Assembly: GCA_959596515.1 (NCBI GenBank) | Contig: CAUFXR010000001.1 | Span: 1-64,000, forward strand | DNA length: 64,000 nt | From: an uncultured Oscillospiraceae bacterium | GTDB taxonomy: Bacteria > Bacillota > Clostridia > Oscillospirales > Acutalibacteraceae | Reading direction: 5' to 3' | Shown here: in pieces, positions 42,929 to 51,578 of the stretch | How positions within the stretch are numbered: the first letter of the stretch is position 1 | Layout of the letters: each line of letters begins with the position of its first letter | The notes under the pieces: model-generated | The model's input: the letters and a program-made list of their open reading frames with translations, nothing else | Database searches by the model: none | Told to the model about the DNA's origin: nothing | Position numbers and translations under genes: made by a program

Positions 42929-44074
42929 TTAGGTCATGGCCAGCAGATAATCATGGAATGTGTAGTTGCAGGCCGATTTAATATTGTTGATCACTAAAAT
43001 CTCATCAATTCCGTTTTCCGTAGCGTAAGCCGCTAAATTTCCTTCCCAATAACGCATATCCAAGACATGGACCTCGTTATAATGAGGAGCTAAAAAAGGA
43101 ACAAACGCATTCCCGAAAGATTCCTTCAGCACAGCGATCTTTTTGCCGCTTTTCATCTTGGGATCCTGGTTCTGAATTTTAAACAGCTTGTTATCCCCGC
43201 CTAAAAACACGCCGTAAGCGTTGGCTCCCTCAGCGTACTCCGCCAGCATACTAGTTTCCAACCACTCGTCAGAGCCCTGATACATCACCTGACAGTCATA
43301 ATCGCCTGGAATAGAGAAATATTCTACCGTATCCGGATTCTGCTCCAGGATCGGCTCCTGGGTGATATCGTACAGGAGGCCAAGCAGACCGGGGATCGAT
43401 TTTTTCTCCATATCTTCCTGGGCGATCGGGGTAAATCCGGCTACTTCCGCGAACTTGGTATATGCGTAGTAAGCTCCCAGGCCGGTCCAGTGGTGGTCCG
43501 TATTGAAATATAAGTACTCCAGCTTGTGCAGGGACAAAACGTCGTATGCATCCACGCCCTTTACCTCGGCGCTGTAATTATTGTAGACCGCGTCCAGAGT
43601 CGGACGTTCGGACACCGAGAAATCCGCCTTGTATTTTTCCGGCAGTGCGAATTCCACATGTGTGGGCACCACAATATTATAAACCTCCGCGTCAGGCACC
43701 GCCCGCTTGATCGAGGAAATCACCTCGGCGTAATCGGCAGCCTGCTCCTGGCAGTCATAAAACGCCTCTAAAGCCATCTTTCCGTACATAATGATTCCCT
43801 CGTTCAGATAAGGCTCCGCCGTAGGATCCTCCGGAATTTCTGGAATCGACTGAACCTCACTGGAAGAGGCCTCGGAGCTTTCCGGCTTCTGAGAGGATGT
43901 CTCCTCCTGAGAGCTGGGTTCCGTCTGTGACGGCGCCTCAGAAGAGGGCGCGGATGAGGTTTCCCCCGCGTTTGAGGAACATCCGGCTGTGAAGAGCATT
44001 ACAGCGGCCAGCACCACCGCAAGTCCTTTTGGGGTGAAGATTCTGCTATTCTTTACGCGATCTTTTATTTTCAT
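42929..44074 (-). CDS. DHHW-family lipoprotein (AlgX/DltD-related SGNH-like fold)
   Basis: Exported lipoprotein of about 381 residues: basic N-terminus, hydrophobic GLAVVLAAVMLFTAGC with the lipidation Cys, then a long Ser/Glu/Pro linker of about 55 residues. The globular part has the signature NTDHHWTGLGAYYAYTKFAEVAG (~residue 195) and a late KIAVLKESFGNAFVPFLAPHY (~320). Relatives take part in O-acetylation or modification of surface polymers outside the membrane. I chose ATG at 44074, eight bases after AGAGGG, over the ATG at 44095. Confidence 0.85.
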   Translation of the reverse strand: MKIKDRVKNSRIFTPKGLAVVLAAVMLFTAGCSSNAGETSSAPSSEAPSQTEPSSQEETSSQKPESSEASSSEVQSIPEIPEDPTAEPYLNEGIIMYGKMALEAFYDCQEQAADYAEVISSIKRAVPDAEVYNIVVPTHVEFALPEKYKADFSVSERPTLDAVYNNYSAEVKGVDAYDVLSLHKLEYLYFNTDHHWTGLGAYYAYTKFAEVAGFTPIAQEDMEKKSIPGLLGLLYDITQEPILEQNPDTVEYFSIPGDYDCQVMYQGSDEWLETSMLAEYAEGANAYGVFLGGDNKLFKIQNQDPKMKSGKKIAVLKESFGNAFVPFLAPHYNEVHVLDMRYWEGNLAAYATENGIDEILVINNIKSACNYTFHDYLLAMT

Positions 44075-44198
44075 GGTCTTTACCCTCTTTCTCATGATAC
44101 TTTTGTGCTTATAAGGTCCCTTTGTCTGTTTCGGAACTTTTCGCTAAAAAAGGGGAGCGAAGTACCTGTATTATAACAAAAATCGCCTTCACTTTCAA

Positions 44199-44236
44199 GG
44201 AAAGAGCCGCCAATCATAAAATTGGCGGCTCTTTCC
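44199..44236. terminator. Intrinsic terminator between the DUF1540 and DHHW genes
   Basis: GGAAAGAGCCGCCAAT (44199-44214) and ATTGGCGGCTCTTTCC (44221-44236) are exact complements around CATAAA. A TTTTT run follows on the plus strand; on the minus strand it lies about 100 bases after the DUF1540 stop. Confidence 0.8.
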
Positions 44237-44339
44237 TTTTTGTCGAATTTTTTGTTTAGGAAGGATTGTTGGTTGATAGCAGGTCGCGAAAAATTTTAAC
44301 GATCGCCGGTAAATCTCCCAGATGTGCCGTAAACCAAAG

Positions 44340-44516
44340 TTAGCAGCACTGTTTGGGCTGGAAGGATTCACAGTCAGTACACTGGCAAACAGTGGGGTTT
44401 GCCTCGTGGGTGCCTACGGTAATGCTTTCCAGAGCGCAGTAATTCTTGCTGCCGCAATGGTTTTTACACTGTACCACACTGCAGCGGATGCTCTCGTTTG
44501 CCTTACAATGATCCAT
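44340..44516 (-). CDS. DUF1540-type small cysteine-rich protein
   Basis: A 58-residue protein, MDHCKANESIRC onward, with about ten cysteines arranged as C..C..C pairs (CSVVQCKNHC, NYCALESITVGTH, VCQCTDCESFQPKQCC). The IxCSVxxCxxH...YCxLxxIxVGTHE pattern matches DUF1540, common in spore-forming Clostridia. It probably binds metal; function unknown. I chose the internal ATG at 44516, six bases after GAGGTG; the longer frame to 44564 has no site. Confidence 0.85.
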   Translation of the reverse strand: MDHCKANESIRCSVVQCKNHCGSKNYCALESITVGTHEANPTVCQCTDCESFQPKQCC

Positions 44517-45060
44517 TCGTTTCACCTCAATCTTTATTTCACAGGACAGTTTTTCCCGTCGCAAAGGGCCTATCTAGATTCCGGTCCTTATTGGTTTTCG
44601 GTCTTTTCTGTCCAAGATTAGTATACCTTGTTTCCCTCGGGTTATCTCTTGAAAAAAATGGAAAATTATAAAATTCATTTGGCTTTTTCCGTGTTCCGTA
44701 AAAAGTCAAAAGCGGCGGCAACACCGAAAGCAAGAAAAGCCCCTTCATGCCGTCCAATTTTACATGTGTGCCAAGCCATCCGCTCTCTTTTTTATCCGGT
44801 TTCTCCGGCGACGGCGCCGAAACGCCAAGCCATCCGCTCCTGCGCCGCTCTCTCTTCTATTCGGTTTCTCCGGCGACGGCGCCGAAACGCCAAGCTATCC
44901 GCTCCTGCGCCGCTCTCTCTTCTATCTGGTTTCTCCGGCGACGGCGCCAAAACGCCAAGCCATCCGCTCCTGCGCTGTTCTCTCTATCGTTTACAGGTAA
45001 AAATCATTTTTCCCTGCGGCTCTTCTGCTTTTTGCTCTCCCCAGCTGATATCCGACTTTT
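44517..45060. other. Intergenic region containing a 65-bp minisatellite
   Basis: No supported gene. Open frames through here run across the tandem repeat (44777-44988) and owe their length to its composition. The left part is unremarkable. Confidence 0.5.
44777..44988. repeat. 65-bp tandem repeat, about 3.3 copies
   Basis: Units start at 44777 (54 bases, shortened), 44831 (65), 44896 (65) and 44961 (partial). Each contains CATCCGCTCCTGCGCC, a TCTCTCTTCTAT tract, GGTTTCTCCGGCGACGG and CGCCGAAACGCCAAG. Units differ at a few positions. The length is not a multiple of three, so it is not a coding repeat. The GGCGACGGCGCC part could fold. Confidence 0.9.
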
Positions 45061-45402
45061 TCAAAACAACTTTAAAATAGCCAAATTTAAGATTTTAGGC
45101 TCTGCGCGGTCGACCCAAAAAGCAGCCCCGTATATCTCGCATGAGGACAAACGACAAGGGCGTGCCCGTTTGGGCAAGTCCCATACAATAAAACTATCTA
45201 GTGCAGTCTCACCATTTACAACACTTGTTGCATTAACAAAATTAAGAAACTTTTTCTTTTCTTCGCCGGAAAGCTTAGATGTTAAATACTCCTCTGCATC
45301 GTTTAATACTCCAAGTTCTTTTGCCATTGTTTTATTTGCGCTAATGCCTCTTGCTTGCGGCTCGATATTGCCGTAATAAAACTGTTCTATAAATCCAGAC
45401 AT
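45061..45402 (-). CDS. DUF6809-like small protein, C-terminus atypical
   Basis: A 113-residue protein. The N-terminal ~70 residues (MSGFIEQFYYGNIEPQARGI, then a helical AEEYLTSKLSGEEKKKFLNF segment and SVVNGETALDSFIV) match the DUF6809 pattern, a helical family of Clostridia and their mobile elements. After DSFIV the family normally continues with a Gly/Leu-rich helix; here the frame becomes Arg/Cys-rich and unlike it, and a one-base shift would read FIVGLAQTG, so a frameshift is possible. ATG at 45402 follows AAGGAGG. Confidence 0.6.
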   Translation of the reverse strand: MSGFIEQFYYGNIEPQARGISANKTMAKELGVLNDAEEYLTSKLSGEEKKKFLNFVNATSVVNGETALDSFIVWDLPKRARPCRLSSCEIYGAAFWVDRAEPKILNLAILKLF

Positions 45403-45417
45403 ATCTTGTGTGCCTCC

Positions 45418-45454
45418 TTTCATTTACATTGTAAATGAAAATGAGAATGATAAC
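45418..45454. promoter_or_regulatory. Palindrome and Fur-box-like site upstream of the DUF6809-like gene
   Basis: TTTCATTTACA and TGTAAATGAAA (45418-45440) form an 11-base perfect palindrome with one central base. It runs into GAAAATGAGAATGATAAC (45437-45454), three GATAAT-like hexamers as in Fur-family boxes. The site is just upstream of the small gene. Regulator identity is inferred. Confidence 0.45.
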
Positions 45455-45473
45455 CAATGTGCCGATTATAAAA

Positions 45474-45513
45474 AAATACCGAGAAAAACCGGTTACAGTT
45501 TTTCTCGGTATTT
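45474..45513. terminator. Intrinsic terminator between the HtrA and DUF6809-like genes
   Basis: AAATACCGAGAAAAAC (45474-45489) and GTTTTTCTCGGTATTT (45498-45513) are exact complements with an eight-base loop. It lies beyond the 5' end of the DUF6809-like gene and the 3' end of htrA, about 115 bases after the htrA stop, in either orientation. Confidence 0.65.
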
Positions 45514-45626
45514 ATCTTTGAGTTTGCCTTTGCTTAGTCCGATAAATGTGTGAAATAAACGATTTTCAAATTACTTCTTTATTGGGCGTTAGCATTAAGG
45601 CACGCCCTTGCTGTGGGGAAACTATT

Positions 45627-47147
45627 TTAAAATCCAAATTGACTCAGCCAATCTCTCAGAGATCCGCTTTGTGAGTCTTCGGGAGTCTGCTGAGAATCCT
45701 GTCCGTCGCTGCCTTGGCCGGCACTTTCGTCAGTGCTGTTTTCCTCACTGCTCGTGGTGTCCGGTTTGCTTTCCTGTAGGGTAGATTCCACGGTCATGGT
45801 CTTGCCATCCCGGATAATGACGATGGACAAGGTGTCGCCAACCGCATGATCCTGAATGATGGACTTGACCTCATCAGCCGAACTAACTGCGGTTCCGTCT
45901 ACGGAAACGATACAGTCGCCCGCCTGCAGGTTATTCGCTTCATTGGTCGTCTTAAGCACATACACGCCAAGCTGGTTTACGCGGTACATCATGGCGGTCT
46001 GTTCATTGGTGATATTCACCAGGTTTACTCCCAAGCTGGGACGTCCGGTCACATAGCCGTTGGTAGAAAGCTCCTGGATTACTTCTTTTACATCATCGAT
46101 AGGAATCGCGAAGCCTAGGCCCTCGATGGTAGTGCCGTCGGAGGTGGTGCCTCCGGATTTAGCTACCACAATGCCAACCAGCTCGCCTTTATCGTTAAAC
46201 AAGCCGCCGCCTGAGTTACCGGGATTAATCGCCGCGTTGGTCTGCAGCAGAGACATGCTATTGCCGTTTAAGGTGATATCCCGATCCAGCGCGCTGATGA
46301 TACCGCTGGTAACCGTACCGCCCAGTTGTCCTAACGGATTGCCGATGACAACAGCCGTATCGCCTACCTGAAGGTCAGAAGAATTTCCTATCACCGCGGG
46401 CTGGAGGCCTGTAGCTTCCACTTTCAGCAAGGCTACATCAGTTTCCGAGTCGGTGCCGATCAGTTTAGCGTCATAGGCCGTGCCGTCTTTCGTGGTAACC
46501 GTGATCTTTTCCGCGCCGTCGATGACGTGGTTATTGGTAACAATATAGCCATCGTCGCTGATGATGACGCCGCTGCCAGCGCCGGTTTGTACGTACTGTT
46601 GCATGTAAATATCAGTGGTTACCGCCTCTGTGGTAATCTCCACAACTGAAGGCGCCGTCATAGAAGCTACATCAGAAACGCTCATGGAATTGCCGGTATA
46701 ACTGACCGCATTGGTGTTTTCGTCACCGGAAGGCTGTACAGTAGTGATATTGACGCTATTGCCGGAATCGCTGCCCTTCGCCAGCTGATATCCCAGAACG
46801 CCGCCTCCTACGCCAAGGCCGCCGGCGGCGAGAATTACCAGCGCCATAAAGACGGCCGCCGCTTTTCGGCTTAAATAGTGGGGCTTCTTCTCTTTCTTTT
46901 TCTTCGGCGGAATAGGAGCGGTTCCGGTCACTGGAGTCGCTGTGGTGTTTACAACGTTCTGATATGGGGATTGATAGGAATAATGATATGTGGAGTCCCC
47001 TGATGTCTGGTTGTTATATGTCTGAGCGGTTTGTTCCTGGCTGCTCGCCTGACTGTAGGACGCCTCCCCACTCTGCTCGTTTGCATTGTTTTTAGAATTC
47101 CCGTAGTTTTGACCTTGATTGGGATCATATGGATTATAGTTGTTCAT
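45627..47147 (-). CDS. HtrA/DegP-type membrane-anchored serine protease with PDZ domain
   Basis: Surface quality-control protease of 506 residues. Residues 1-~85 are a cytosolic Asn/Gln/Ser/Tyr-rich segment, one membrane helix follows (AAAVFMALVILAAGGLGVGGGVLGY, ~90-115), then the trypsin-like domain with catalytic His in VTNNHVIDGAEKI, Asp in SETDVALLKVE and Ser in NPGNSGGGLFND, then one PDZ domain (~365-455), and an acidic Ser/Gln tail. This is the single-helix HtrA/DegP layout of Gram-positives. ATG follows AAGGAGG. Confidence 0.95.
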   Translation of the reverse strand: MNNYNPYDPNQGQNYGNSKNNANEQSGEASYSQASSQEQTAQTYNNQTSGDSTYHYSYQSPYQNVVNTTATPVTGTAPIPPKKKKEKKPHYLSRKAAAVFMALVILAAGGLGVGGGVLGYQLAKGSDSGNSVNITTVQPSGDENTNAVSYTGNSMSVSDVASMTAPSVVEITTEAVTTDIYMQQYVQTGAGSGVIISDDGYIVTNNHVIDGAEKITVTTKDGTAYDAKLIGTDSETDVALLKVEATGLQPAVIGNSSDLQVGDTAVVIGNPLGQLGGTVTSGIISALDRDITLNGNSMSLLQTNAAINPGNSGGGLFNDKGELVGIVVAKSGGTTSDGTTIEGLGFAIPIDDVKEVIQELSTNGYVTGRPSLGVNLVNITNEQTAMMYRVNQLGVYVLKTTNEANNLQAGDCIVSVDGTAVSSADEVKSIIQDHAVGDTLSIVIIRDGKTMTVESTLQESKPDTTSSEENSTDESAGQGSDGQDSQQTPEDSQSGSLRDWLSQFGF

Positions 47148-47358
47148 ACTGACTTCCTCCTTGAATCTATCTTGAATGATCTTTTTGATCTTGATTTTAT
47201 GATAAATCGGAAAAGTGATGGTTTTTTGATAGACAAATGAATAAAGCTTAAAAGCTTATATAAAAAATTGTGAACAGCTTCACAATTTAATAACATTTTG
47301 GTTTTCGCTATCGCTAATAGTGCCGCGAAAGGATTTGAGCCCATCTTTAACAGTTCCT

Positions 47359-47478
47359 ATTGCTCTACTTATTGCTCTACTTATTGCTTTACTTATCGCT
47401 CTACATATCGCTTTACTTATCGCTTTACTTATTGCTTTACATATTCCTTTACTTATTTCTTTACGAATTCCTTTGCTA
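47359..47478. repeat. Ten tandem 12-bp repeats
   Basis: Units of the form ATTGCTTTACTT run without a gap from 47359 to 47478, with changes mainly at positions 3, 4, 7 and 11. On the minus strand they read as repeated Lys-Ala-Ile-Ser codons within a possible 79-residue frame (47280-47519) that would make an amphipathic cationic helix. The repeat is certain; coding is doubtful. Confidence 0.9.
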
Positions 47479-48111
47479 AGAAGCGTCAACTCGTCAAAAA
47501 TACGATTCCAGTTCATCACGGATCATTTCCAGTCTCTTATCCAGAAATCCTAACCTGTTTCGGATAGATCCCAGCGTATTAGCGTATTGTGATCTAAGGC
47601 ATCCAGGCCGCAATAGTTTTCCATGCGGGATTCCCGCTACTGACCCTCCTTGGAAAGCTCCATCTCTGGATCGATCCTTCCCTGACAAGGGACTTTGTTT
47701 CCGAAAGGAAGCCTTTTGCAGTTTCGTTACCCTTTCTCCCTATTCTTATGCCGCAATCTAAAAAGGTTATGCGGTGACAAAGGTCCAACGCGAAAATTTT
47801 GTCAGTGGCCACGTTTTTTCAGGAAATTTCCCGGGTGCGCTATGATTCCCTTAGGATAAACATAACTCTCCTCTGAATTTAAAATTGGCGCCACAGACGG
47901 TTTTGTCTGTCGGGAACACACACTTTCTGATCTCACAACCAGAAATTTTCACTGCTCGCTTTCCAACGAGAATTTTTAACGTCCGTTTCGTTCTCTGTCA
48001 AAACTCCTCTGGAAAGCTATCCGGCGCCCAAATGAACCCACGCGAAAACGCCGAAAGGATTCCACAGCGTTCTCTACGTCACGGTACGGCGGGCGCCTGC
48101 CCTTTCAAATG

Positions 48112-48152
48112 AAAAAAGCCTATCTTCCCGTCTGGAAAAGATAGGCTTTTTT
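48112..48152. terminator. Intrinsic terminator after the DUF3048 gene
   Basis: AAAAAAGCCTATCTT (48112-48126) and AAGATAGGCTTTTTT (48138-48152) form a 15-base perfect stem with U-runs on both strands. It lies 35 bases after the DUF3048 stop. Confidence 0.88.
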
Positions 48153-48186
48153 TCAGTGGTTCCAAATTGAGCTGTTGGGCTCAAGG

Positions 48187-49293
48187 CTATTCAAACGTGA
48201 CAGAACCGCTAAGGGGTACACAGCAGACGTAAACGTTGCCGGGAATCATAATCAGGGCTTCGCCCGTTTCCGTAGTATAGTAAAAGGGCGTATCATAGCT
48301 GTCCTTATGCCAGACGACTGGGATGATTTTTCCTTGGCTCATATAATAACCATCCCCGCTGCCGATCAGGTCCATCTGCTGTAAAAGTCCCCCGTCGGAG
48401 CTATAGGTAGGAATATACAGCGCCAGCACGTTCTGCCGGGTGACCTGAACGCTATAGGTGCCGTCCATCTGGGCTTCTCCAAACTGTCCCACCAGATAGG
48501 TTTGCCCAGCGGCGTCATAGGTAAAGGTGGTATCTTTATAGGAGGAAAAAGAAGCGCATAAATAATCAGCCTTTTCGCCGGCGAGAACCTGGGAATCCGT
48601 TTCGGAAAACACCTGGGTCTCTGGGGACGAACCCTCATAGCTTCTCCGGACGCCGTAATTGGCGATCCCATTTTCCAGCAGTTCTCCTGAGGTCAGTACA
48701 CTATGCTCATAGCCCAGATTCTCCCGCCGCCATTCGTCTCTCCACATCATATCCGTACCCAGGTCAAACTCATCGATAACCCCGCTCCCCAGAAGGGCAT
48801 AGGCTTCCTCACTGCCGCCGGAATGCATATAAACCGCGTCCATCCCTTGAGCGATCCGGATATAGTATGGCCTGGCGCTGCGAACGCTGCCGATCTCCGT
48901 GATCCCTTCGGGATCCTTGAAGCAGGCCATGATCCTGGTAATGCCTCCCTCCGCCAAACATTCATACATCACGTCGGATTTGGACACTCCCATCAGCGGC
49001 TGGGCGATATCAATATTGTTAATCATCACCGCCAAAGGCCGGTTGTTTTCTTTCGCCTCGTCCATTGGCAGTCCGGTCAGATCGTTGACTCCTTTCAGAG
49101 CCGGCTCTTCCAGTTCTGAAACTTCAGAAACCTCGCTGACGCTGGAGGTCTCCACACGGCTGACCACCTTGGACTCTGTTTCCGGCAGATCCGCCGGGGC
49201 ACTCTGCTGGCTGCAGGCCTGAAGCAAGCATCCGCCGGTCAGCATTACCGCCACCAGCGCTACGCTGCACACCGTCTTGGTAACTTTTTTCAT
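48187..49293 (-). CDS. DUF3048 domain lipoprotein (YerB-like)
   Basis: Exported protein of 368 residues. The signal region MKKVTKTVCSVALVAVMLTGGC ends in a lipidation Cys, followed by a Ser/Glu/Val linker. The DUF3048 domain is seen in NDLTGLPMDEAKENNRPLAVMINNIDIAQPLMGVSKSDVMYECLAEGGITRIMACF (residues ~70-125), and the C-terminal half matches YerB relatives, with a WHKDSYDTPFYY and GNVYVC block. Function unknown, probably cell-envelope. I chose ATG 49293 behind GGAAGGG rather than the upstream 49323 start. Confidence 0.88.
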   Translation of the reverse strand: MKKVTKTVCSVALVAVMLTGGCLLQACSQQSAPADLPETESKVVSRVETSSVSEVSEVSELEEPALKGVNDLTGLPMDEAKENNRPLAVMINNIDIAQPLMGVSKSDVMYECLAEGGITRIMACFKDPEGITEIGSVRSARPYYIRIAQGMDAVYMHSGGSEEAYALLGSGVIDEFDLGTDMMWRDEWRRENLGYEHSVLTSGELLENGIANYGVRRSYEGSSPETQVFSETDSQVLAGEKADYLCASFSSYKDTTFTYDAAGQTYLVGQFGEAQMDGTYSVQVTRQNVLALYIPTYSSDGGLLQQMDLIGSGDGYYMSQGKIIPVVWHKDSYDTPFYYTTETGEALIMIPGNVYVCCVPLSGSVTFE

Positions 49294-49563
49294 AATTACC
49301 CTTCCTTTTTTGAGTTCACTCACTTGATTTTTGGGGGCGCCTTTCGATTCGGCGCCTGTGGAGTTTAGGGCCTGTGGTGAAAATAAAGGCTATGCCTATC
49401 CTCAACGGAACTTGTCCATCCCTTGCCCTCAATGTTCCAAAATCAAACCCGCTGAAGATTCACCCTAACGGGAGATCCCCCCAAAAAGTTTTCAGTATTG
49501 TTATATTATAACAGAGAAAGCCGTAAAAATCATCTGTTTTCTACGGATCTCCAGGGGTTTTGG

Positions 49564-49591
49564 TTGAATTTTACTTTGAAAATGGTATAAT
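49564..49591 (+). promoter_or_regulatory. Promoter of metG
   Basis: TTGAAT (49564-49569), 16-base spacer and TATAAT (49586-49591), with the ATG at 49626 after a very short leader. I see no T-box or SAM-riboswitch in the 49294-49625 gap. Confidence 0.65.
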
Positions 49592-49625
49592 AATTTTATA
49601 TGATTTTTGTGGAGGTAATTTTACC

Positions 49626-51578
49626 ATGGATCAAAAGACCTTTTATATTACCACGCCGATTTATTACCCTTCAGGGAAAGCCCATATCGGCCACAGCTAC
49701 TGCACTGTGGCTACCGATGCGATTGCCAGATACAAGAGAATGCAGGGCTATGATGTCATGTTCCTCACCGGCACTGACGAGCACGGCCAAAAAATCGAGC
49801 TGAACGCCGCCAAAGCCGGGGTGACACCCAAGCAGTATGTGGATGAGATTGTCGCCGGCTTCCAGGATCTTTGGAAGCTTTTAAACATTAGCAACGACCG
49901 GTTTATCCGCACCACCGATGACTATCACGTAAAAGCGGTTCAGAAAATTTTCAAGGAACTTTATGACCGTGGTGAAATCTACAAAGGCAAATATGAGGGT
50001 TGGTACTGCACCCCCTGCGAGTCCTTCTGGACAGAAACCCAGCTGAAAGACGGCAAATGTCCCGACTGTGGCCGCGAGGTCAAATGGGCTGAGGAGGAAG
50101 CTTATTTCTTCAAACTGGGCAACTACGCCGACAGACTTCTGAAACTTTATGAGGATCAGCCGAACTTTATTCAGCCGGAGAGCCGGAAAAATGAGATGAT
50201 CCAGTTTATCAAAAACGGCCTGGATGACCTGTGCGTCTCCCGGACCAGTTTCACCTGGGGAATTCCCGTGGACTTTGATCCCAAGCATGTGGTTTACGTT
50301 TGGCTGGATGCTCTGACCAACTATATCACCGCCATGGGCTACGGCTCCGACGATGATTCCGATTACCGGAAATACTGGCCGGCGGATGTTCATTTCATCG
50401 GTAAGGAAATCGTCCGGTTCCACACCATTATCTGGCCCGCGATCCTGATGGCTTTGGATCTCCCCCTGCCCAAGCAGGTCTACGGCCACGGCTGGCTCTT
50501 ATTCGGGGACGGGAGCAAAATGTCCAAGTCTAAAGGCAATGTGGTGGATCCGGTGATCCTTTGCGAACGCTATGGCGTGGACGCCATCCGGTATTTCCTT
50601 CTGCGGGAAATCCCCTTCGGCGCCGACGGACTTTTCACCAATGAGGCTCTGATCAACCGTATCAATTACGACCTGGCCAATGACCTGGGAAATCTGCTTT
50701 CCCGGACTACCGCCATGGTTCAAAAATATTTCGGCGGTTCCATTCCCGCCCAACGTCAGGCGGACGACCTGGATCAGGATTTGATCGCTATGGCTACCTC
50801 GCTGCGGAAGCGCTATGAGGAAAGCATGGACGGTTTCCAGTTCTCCAATGCCCTGGCGGAGGTATGGAAGCTGATCGCCCGCTCCAACAAGTATATCGAC
50901 GAAACTATGCCCTGGGCTCTGGGCAAAGATCCGGAAAAAGCGCCGCGCTTAGCGGCGGTGCTGTACAACCTGTGCGAGTGTCTGCGGATCGTCTCGATTC
51001 TCATCACGCCCTTCATGCCGGAAACAGCGCCTAAGATTCAGACTCAAATCGGCGCCGGCGCCGAGGTCTGCACCTGGGAAAGCGCCGAACAGTGGGGTCT
51101 GCTTCCCGACAGCGCTGTCATCAGTAAAGGCGAAACCCTGTTCCCCCGAATCGACGTAGCCAAGGAAATCGCCGAGCTGGATGAGATCCTGATTCAGACG
51201 CCCGCCGAGAAAAAAGCGGATGCCCCAAAGCAGGAAGAACCTATCGAGGGTGTCGCCATGATCGGTATTGATGATTTTGCCAAGGTAGAGCTGCGGGTAG
51301 CGGAGATTGTCGCCTGTGAGCCGGTCAAGAAGGCTAAGAAGCTCTTAAAGCTCACCCTGAACGACGGCCAGGGTCAGAGAATCGTGGCCTCCGGTATTGC
51401 GAAATATTATACTCCTGATCAGCTGATCGGCCGGCACATTGTTTTGGTGGCCAACCTGAAACCCGCCATACTGTGCGGCGTGGAAAGCTGCGGCATGATT
51501 CTGGCCGCTGACTGCGCTGACGGCAACGTAAAAGTGATCTTTGTCGATGACATTCCCGCGGGGAGCAAAATTCGATGA
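49626..51578 (+). CDS. metG: Methionine-tRNA ligase
   Basis: Charges tRNA-Met for initiation and elongation. The 650-residue protein has the HIGH-type GKAHIGHSYC motif (~residue 20), one Cys4 zinc knuckle (CTPCES...CPDCGRE, ~125-148), the KMSKS loop (~300), an anticodon-binding helical domain, and a C-terminal OB-fold tRNA-binding domain (DFAKVELRVAEIVACEPVKKAKKLLKL, ~545-650). ATG 49626 stands behind GGAGG; the in-frame extension to 49560 overlaps the promoter. Overlaps tatD by four bases. Confidence 0.97.
   Translation: MDQKTFYITTPIYYPSGKAHIGHSYCTVATDAIARYKRMQGYDVMFLTGTDEHGQKIELNAAKAGVTPKQYVDEIVAGFQDLWKLLNISNDRFIRTTDDYHVKAVQKIFKELYDRGEIYKGKYEGWYCTPCESFWTETQLKDGKCPDCGREVKWAEEEAYFFKLGNYADRLLKLYEDQPNFIQPESRKNEMIQFIKNGLDDLCVSRTSFTWGIPVDFDPKHVVYVWLDALTNYITAMGYGSDDDSDYRKYWPADVHFIGKEIVRFHTIIWPAILMALDLPLPKQVYGHGWLLFGDGSKMSKSKGNVVDPVILCERYGVDAIRYFLLREIPFGADGLFTNEALINRINYDLANDLGNLLSRTTAMVQKYFGGSIPAQRQADDLDQDLIAMATSLRKRYEESMDGFQFSNALAEVWKLIARSNKYIDETMPWALGKDPEKAPRLAAVLYNLCECLRIVSILITPFMPETAPKIQTQIGAGAEVCTWESAEQWGLLPDSAVISKGETLFPRIDVAKEIAELDEILIQTPAEKKADAPKQEEPIEGVAMIGIDDFAKVELRVAEIVACEPVKKAKKLLKLTLNDGQGQRIVASGIAKYYTPDQLIGRHIVLVANLKPAILCGVESCGMILAADCADGNVKVIFVDDIPAGSKIR

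Larger units (their letters stand above)
47148..48186. other. Long intergenic region with a 12-bp repeat tract
   Basis: About 1 kb lacking a confident gene. It contains ten 12-base repeats (47359-47478), a minus-strand frame over them (47280-47519), another minus-strand frame (47494-47688) that ends where the first begins, and the terminator of the DUF3048 gene at 48112-48152. Neither frame has a clear ribosome site. Confidence 0.5.

Noticed and set aside
44628..45376. Three overlapping plus-strand frames rich in Ala, Arg and Ser
   Set aside because: They run across the 65-bp repeat in different frames and into the DUF6809-like gene; their length comes from the repeat.
49294..49625. T-box or SAM riboswitch before metG
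   Set aside because: The promoter lies only ~35 bases before the ATG, leaving no room for such a leader.
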